Positions 1 to 4,600 of a stretch of 7,526 nt of DNA are shown here, one piece after another. This DNA is from Treponema sp. (GTDB taxonomy: Bacteria > Spirochaetota > Spirochaetia > Treponematales > Treponemataceae): positions 1-7,526 of the forward strand of contig JAILNT010000389.1 of NCBI GenBank assembly GCA_024691265.1, given 5' to 3'. Under the pieces are notes generated by a model. It did no database searches. It was not told the origin of the DNA and saw nothing but the letters and a program-made list of their open reading frames with translations. Within the stretch, counting starts at the first letter, position 1. Every line of letters begins with the position of its first letter. The position numbers were made by a program, and so were the translations under genes.

Positions 1-42
1 AATGGATTTTCAAGATACTATATTTTATCTTAAAAATCCATT
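1..42. repeat. Long AT-rich hairpin at the window edge
   Basis: aatggatttt (1-10) pairs perfectly with aaaatccatt (33-42). After one mismatch (C11, A32), aagata (12-17) pairs with tatctt (26-31), leaving an 8-base loop: 16 pairs in 42 bases. The stem may extend left of the window. It lies about 70 bases past the methyltransferase stop and could be a bidirectional terminator or part of a repeat element. Confidence 0.45.
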
Positions 43-51
43 ATTTTAATT

Positions 52-69
52 AAAAAAAATAGCTATTTT
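52..69 (-). terminator. Palindrome with T8 run downstream of the methyltransferase gene
   Basis: Positions 56-69 form a perfect 14-base palindrome (aaaatagctatttt). On the minus strand its 3' half runs into T8 (52-59), as in a Rho-independent terminator. As RNA the stem would be only about five A-U pairs around an AGCU loop, so strength is doubtful. Otherwise 1-110 holds no gene. Confidence 0.3.
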
Positions 70-79
70 AAATATATGG

Positions 80-120
80 TGAAATAATAAAAATAACCAG
101 TTTTTCATTATTATTTTTCA
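80..120 (-). terminator. AT-rich hairpin overlapping the methyltransferase stop
   Basis: On the minus strand TGAAAAATAATAA (108-120, containing the last codons and the TAA) can pair with TTATTATTTCA (80-90) through 11 pairs and a 2-base bulge. The stem is nearly all A-U, so it is more likely a 3' end-stabilising fold than a strong terminator. Confidence 0.25.
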
Positions 121-1106
121 CAATGAATCCATGTAAGTTCATGTTTATTATAATTTAAATGAACAACTATGCTATTTGGAATATCAGCAAATTCTTTTAC
201 AGTCTCCCAATTGATTTCACCCTGCATTTTTATAGTACAAATCATATTTTTAACAAGACCACTGGAAAGCCACATTTTAACCCAATCCAGCAATCTTTCA
301 GGATAACAGATAACATCACTGAAAATCCAATCAAATGCACCCAATTCTTCGCATTTAAATGTAAAAGCATCATGAGCTTTAAAAGTTACTAATGGATTTT
401 TCATTAAAGATGGAACAAGTTCACTTCTATCAACAGCAAGAACATTAGCTCCAAGTCCAACTAAAACCCAAGTCCAACCTCCAGGACAAGCTCCGGCTTC
501 AAAACATCTTTGACCTTCCTTTGGTAAATCCACTCCGAAATAATAATGAGCAAGAGTCAAACTTTCCTGAATTTTCAAATATGCACGACTAGGTGGATTT
601 TCATGGTCTTCTATCCATTGTAAACGGCCAGCAGGCAAAGGACTTGATGTTTTTGCAGAGGCAATAATAGTATGGTCGTCTATTAAAGTATAGACACCCA
701 TTGGACTATGTGGTATTTCAAAAGGAAATTTCTTTTCCTTCAAATTTATATAAGGGAGTTTATCCTGTACTAAAGCTGCTCGCCTAAACAATTGATATTG
801 ATAAGGAGCCCAGTTTCTTTGTATGGATTTCAGGATTCTTGCAGCCTCCCCTATAGAATCAAATTTCAACAAAAAAGGTTCTTCTAAAACAGTTGAAGCC
901 CAATAAGGAGTAACACCTTCATAATCAGGACAATAATATAAATCTCCATAAGTCTTACAATCACTGTTTAATTCATTTGCTTTCACATAGCCACATCTTG
1001 AAGTCAATTCAGACTTCAATAAGCCCATCATTTCAGGAAAAGCTATGAAAGCTTTACCTGAAAGTTTCGTAATATTTGGGTTAGTAATATTTGTTGTATC
1101 GCTCAA
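111..1106 (-). CDS. rlmM: RlmM-type 23S rRNA 2'-O-ribose methyltransferase (FtsJ/RFM fold)
   Basis: Predicted SAM-dependent methyltransferase of 331 residues; E. coli RlmM, which methylates the ribose of C2498 in 23S rRNA, has 366. The C-terminal half (about 172-331) is a Rossmann methyltransferase domain. It has the SAM-binding motif FEAGACPGGW (202-211), the acidic residue D226 in AVDRSE, and the full K-D-K-E catalytic set of FtsJ-like enzymes: K178 (in SRAYLK), D264 (FSDV), K293 (TIKMQG) and E323 (KHELTW). The N-terminal part (about 1-165) is diverged and corresponds to the RNA-binding THUMP-like region of RlmM. The start is TTG at 1106: an in-frame TAG lies seven codons upstream, no ATG or GTG intervenes, and GGAAG sits 6 bases before the TTG. 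The next Met is residue 26. It lies 39 bases after pilZ with no terminator in the gap, so co-transcription is likely. The family is secure; the exact target base is inferred from homology. Confidence 0.85.
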   Translation of the reverse strand: MSDTTNITNPNITKLSGKAFIAFPEMMGLLKSELTSRCGYVKANELNSDCKTYGDLYYCPDYEGVTPYWASTVLEEPFLLKFDSIGEAARILKSIQRNWAPYQYQLFRRAALVQDKLPYINLKEKKFPFEIPHSPMGVYTLIDDHTIIASAKTSSPLPAGRLQWIEDHENPPSRAYLKIQESLTLAHYYFGVDLPKEGQRCFEAGACPGGWTWVLVGLGANVLAVDRSELVPSLMKNPLVTFKAHDAFTFKCEELGAFDWIFSDVICYPERLLDWVKMWLSSGLVKNMICTIKMQGEINWETVKEFADIPNSIVVHLNYNKHELTWIHCEK

Positions 1107-1112
1107 TTCTTT

Positions 1113-1117
1113 CTTCC
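1113..1117 (-). promoter_or_regulatory. Ribosome binding site of the methyltransferase gene
   Basis: GGAAG on the minus strand, 6 bases before the TTG at 1106. It settles the start: the TTG is the only standard start codon between the upstream in-frame TAG and Met26, and it has ideal spacing. Confidence 0.65.
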
Positions 1118-1121
1118 AATC

Positions 1122-1147
1122 GAACTAAAATATAAAAATATTAGTTC
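1122..1147. repeat. Inverted repeat spanning the pilZ stop codon
   Basis: The arms gaactaa (1122-1128) and ttagttc (1141-1147) are perfect 7-bp complements. An inner tat/ata pair (1131-1133 with 1138-1140) extends the stem past a 2-base bulge and leaves a 4-base loop. The hairpin includes two bases of the pilZ TGA and ends 4 bases before the GGAAG of the next gene. No T-run follows on the minus strand, so it is not a standard terminator. It may be an mRNA processing or stabilising hairpin, or chance in AT-rich DNA. Confidence 0.4.
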
Positions 1148-1580
1148 ATTTTATAAGTGTATATTTCTTTGGTTCAATTTCTTTCATTATGTCCGCAACA
1201 TCTGGGTCATAATCAATCTTAGTATTATTCTCTTTTGTATTTTCTGAATTTTCTGTAGCATTAAGATATTCAATATAAGATTTCAACTGCTGTGTTCCTG
1301 GAGAATGAAGAATACTAAAACCTATACTAGAATCCTCTCCCTCTCCATTTATCCATCTTGGTTGACAAATAAGTACAAAATCATGACCGCTTGCACATTT
1401 TCTTGAAGGATATATTTTAAGCTCATATTCTAAATCCATATCAACCTTAACGGGTATAGGAAAATGAACTTTACAGCCTGTAAGGCTTATATCTTCCAAA
1501 ATGCCAGGTAATTCACAAATACCAAAAGCTTCAACTCGGCCTATATCAGAGAATCTAACATTTTTTCTAGTTTCAGCCAT
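1146..1580 (-). CDS. PilZ-domain c-di-GMP binding protein
   Basis: Small cytoplasmic protein of 144 residues, essentially one PilZ domain. PilZ domains bind cyclic di-GMP and relay it to motility, adhesion or surface polysaccharide machinery. Both halves of the ligand signature are intact: RxxxR at R5-R9 near the N-terminus and DxSxxG at D30-S32-G35 (DISLTG). The strands around QPRWI (73-77) and IGFSIL (86-91) fit the closing beta-barrel. Residues about 108-144 form a polar, acidic tail without recognised motifs, perhaps for partner contact. No output domain is fused, so it must act by binding another protein, which is not identifiable here. ATG 1580 is the only standard start after an in-frame TAA upstream. 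There is no clear Shine-Dalgarno sequence, which fits the near-leaderless promoter just upstream. It is transcribed ahead of the methyltransferase gene. Confidence 0.88.
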   Translation of the reverse strand: MAETRKNVRFSDIGRVEAFGICELPGILEDISLTGCKVHFPIPVKVDMDLEYELKIYPSRKCASGHDFVLICQPRWINGEGEDSSIGFSILHSPGTQQLKSYIEYLNATENSENTKENNTKIDYDPDVADIMKEIEPKKYTLIK

Positions 1581-1589
1581 ATACTTTAC

Positions 1590-1618
1590 AATATGACGGC
1601 TTTTAATAATTGCGTCAA
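1590..1618 (-). promoter_or_regulatory. Sigma70-like promoter of pilZ
   Basis: On the minus strand, TTGACG (1613-1618, 5 of 6 to TTGACA) is followed after exactly 17 bases by CATATT (1590-1595, 4 of 6 to TATAAT). It lies wholly in the 50-base gap between the giant gene and pilZ. The predicted transcription start is near 1583, about 3 bases before the pilZ ATG. This gives pilZ and the methyltransferase a promoter independent of the upstream genes. Confidence 0.5.
1594..1617. promoter_or_regulatory. Dyad TGACG-N14-CGTCA over the pilZ promoter
   Basis: tgacg (1594-1598) and cgtca (1613-1617) are perfect inverted half-sites. One lies inside the -35 hexamer and the other touches the first two bases of the -10. 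A dimeric regulator bound here would cover the promoter. A 5-bp dyad with a 14-base spacer can arise by chance, and no regulator is encoded in the window. Confidence 0.25.
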
Positions 1619-1630
1619 GATTACATTATT

Positions 1631-4600
1631 TCAATCTTTAACAACAAGTATTTTTCTTGTCTCATCTATATCAGGACCTAAAACTCTAACAAAATACATA
1701 CCCCTGGCAACTGCATTTCCAGCTTTATTTTTTCCATTCCAGATATATCTATGAGTTCCGGCAGAAGTTCTTCCTTTTTGTAAAGTTTGAATTATATTGC
1801 CATCAAGAGTCATAACATACACGCTTAAAGAACTTTCTGAAGGCATATCTATTTCTATTGTTGAATATTCGCCATTTGTAGCATTTATAACATTATTCAA
1901 AATAGAAACACCTCCACGCTGTTTTGTTATACCTGTTAATCTAAAACTCCATAAATCAAGACTAGATAAATCTGATGAATCAGATAATCTTAACGCATAA
2001 AGTGGTGTTTCTGCATTTCCATCAAAATCACAGTCTATATAAATAGCATCTCCTGAAGAATCAAGCAGCTGAAATAAAAACTGTATTTCACTTCCCTCCC
2101 CCCAAGATGAAAACGTTGTGTCATCTCCTTCAAACGGCAAAGAAAAATTCCTTAAATATGATGCGGAGCCTTCTGTTTCTTCTACATAAGAAGCAGAATG
2201 GGAAGAACTTGAAAAAGCCGAATGAGAGACAGGAAGCCATGCTCTTGTAGTGTTTCCCGTATACAAAGTGTAATAATCAGCATCGAATGAAATATTTGAC
2301 TTTACGTCAACATACATTCGTAACTTGTAATCAAAAGAATCTGAAGAAGAGCCATCATCTACATGAGTATAAACTGTAACTGTATAATCGTCATCTGTAG
2401 AAAGGTCATATAAAACATTTCCTGAATTTCCACTATTAGAGCTAAAATCTCTTGCTATATAATTCGAGCCTACAGGATCACCACTAGTCAAAGTAAGATT
2501 AGAAGCTGCATACAAAGTTTCTACAGCATTAACGGCAAAATCACTGAGAACATGCTTTTTTTCAATATCAAGAACCTTTTTATTTGTACCCCAAACGATA
2601 TACGCACCTGATTTTAATCCTATATAAGAATCTAACAAATCTTCTACAGTAACATTTTTTGTAAGCGACAAAACAATTCCCATGCATTCATCGCCTTGTG
2701 TTAAAATTTTTGCAGGAACAGTTTCATCTATAGAAACATCTGCATCTTCTCCAGAATAGGTCACTATAGTAAATTTTTGAACTAAATCTAAAAGTTCATC
2801 AGACATAGACGATGTTAAAACATTATCATCAGAATCTCTTAGAAGAGTATCAAAAGCCAGGTAAAGTTCATTATCACCTATTGGAGCTACAGAAAGTCCT
2901 AAATAAAAAGGATTTGCCAAAACCCAGCCATTTAATTCACCACAAGACCAATCACTAAAATTAGATTTTGCACCAACAAATATAGGAGAAACTACAGGTC
3001 CTGAAACATCAACTAAAAGATAAGAACCTTCATTTTGTTCTCCATTTATAGTTATTGTCCCAGTTCCGTTTATTATTAACCTTTCATCATAAGAATAGCC
3101 ACTAAGTATTATTTTACCACTTACAGAAATATCTCCATTCACGGTTAATGTAATACTAGAATCAATTTCATCACATCTAAAATAAGCAAAGTCTGTTGTG
3201 CCAGAAATTACAGAAGAGGCAATTACAGACACATAAGCATCAGTTCCGCTTTGTTCTACTGCACCCCCGTTTCCAATCCAATTTCCTATAAGGTACAACT
3301 TAGAAGTTAATGATAAGATTCCATCTTCCTCAAGAGTTATAGAAGAGACTGTTTCTTCACCTGAAAAATTTAGTGTTCCAGAAGTGACAACGAAATTACC
3401 AGTAGAATCACTAGATGAATTCGGAGGAAGAATAACAGTTCCAGAACCTAATATTTCTATAGAATAACCTCCATAAGAAACAGAATCAGAGGCAACTGTA
3501 ATATTTGAAGCTGTACTATCAGCTTTTAACTGGAATGACGATGAAATATTTATAGCAGATATTGTTAAAGTATAATCGCCTGTCTGCTCAATTAGTCCAC
3601 CTCCTGTTCCTATAGACAATAAAGGAATTGTAATGGCTGTTGAACTTGCAAAGCTACCTCCAGAAACTGAAGTTGTTGTATTTGAAAAAGTAGAATTTAC
3701 TAAAAAATTGCCTGTTGCTATTGAAAGAGAGGGGACGGTTATTGATGCATTCGCTGTAAATGTACCAGCAGAAATAGTTATAGAATCTGCTGTAAATGCA
3801 GCATTTGTAGTTATAACACCAGATTCTTCTAACACAGTTGGAATAGAAACCTCAGAATTAGAAATAAAAGTCCCACCTGATACAGTTAAACAATTCGTTA
3901 TAGCTACATTATCAGATAACGTAAATGTAGAACCAGAAGCTAATTGCACATCATAAAAAGTTGAAGATACAGAAGAGGCAGTCCAAGCATCAGTGGCTGA
4001 AAAAATTACTGTTCCAGCAGAGCCAGAAAAATACCCTGTATCAGAACATGTAATACTTTCAACCGTAAAAGAAGAGGCAGACATTGAAACATTAGAGTCA
4101 GCATTTATCGTAAGAGATTTCATAGAAAAATCTTCAGATATTACAGGAAAATTAGTAATCGTATATGAGTACGATACATCTACTGCATCTTCAGTCAGGT
4201 TTGTCGTAACAGAAAAAGTTATTTCCTTTGGAGTTTCAATTACAATATCGTAATTTTCTAATTCACTTACAGAAGAAATTCCTATCCAGTTTTCCACGTC
4301 AGAAGCATCTGTACTTTTATATCCTGTCCAAATTACATCTTCACTTGCACCCGATATATCCATAGTAACAGTAAGTGTCGCAACTTTTATTTCCGTATCA
4401 TCAGAATCATCTATAACACAATAAATATCAAGCTCAAAACTATCATCAACGGAAAGCTCTAGCAAATCTTCACAAGTTAAATCAAAATTTGTACCAGCTA
4501 AATAATTTGAAGCAGTTCCATCAGAAAATGAAAAATATTCAGAAGAGTCATTAACTATCTTAAAATCTGCAGAACTAGATATTTCTGTCTTAAACAAACA

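Noticed and set aside
1..42. Hairpin at the left edge as a direct match to the aaaaaaaatccat stretch near 7466-7477
   Set aside because: The shared run is short and mostly A; a similar aatggattttt also occurs inside the methyltransferase gene near 392. This is expected in AT-rich DNA and does not show that the window is flanked by repeats.
159..392. 77-residue plus-strand frame inside the methyltransferase gene
   Set aside because: It lies fully opposite conserved catalytic sequence (the D264 and K293 region), and its product resembles nothing known.
1797..2000. 67-residue plus-strand frame opposite the giant protein's C-terminal domain
   Set aside because: No recognised motif, and it overlaps a strongly supported minus-strand domain.
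3633..4253. Two open frames on the plus strand (3633-3956 and 3993-4253) opposite the giant gene
   Set aside because: They mirror the repetitive Ser/Thr/Val-rich coding sequence of the minus strand, have no recognised domain, and disappear where that composition changes. They are shadows.
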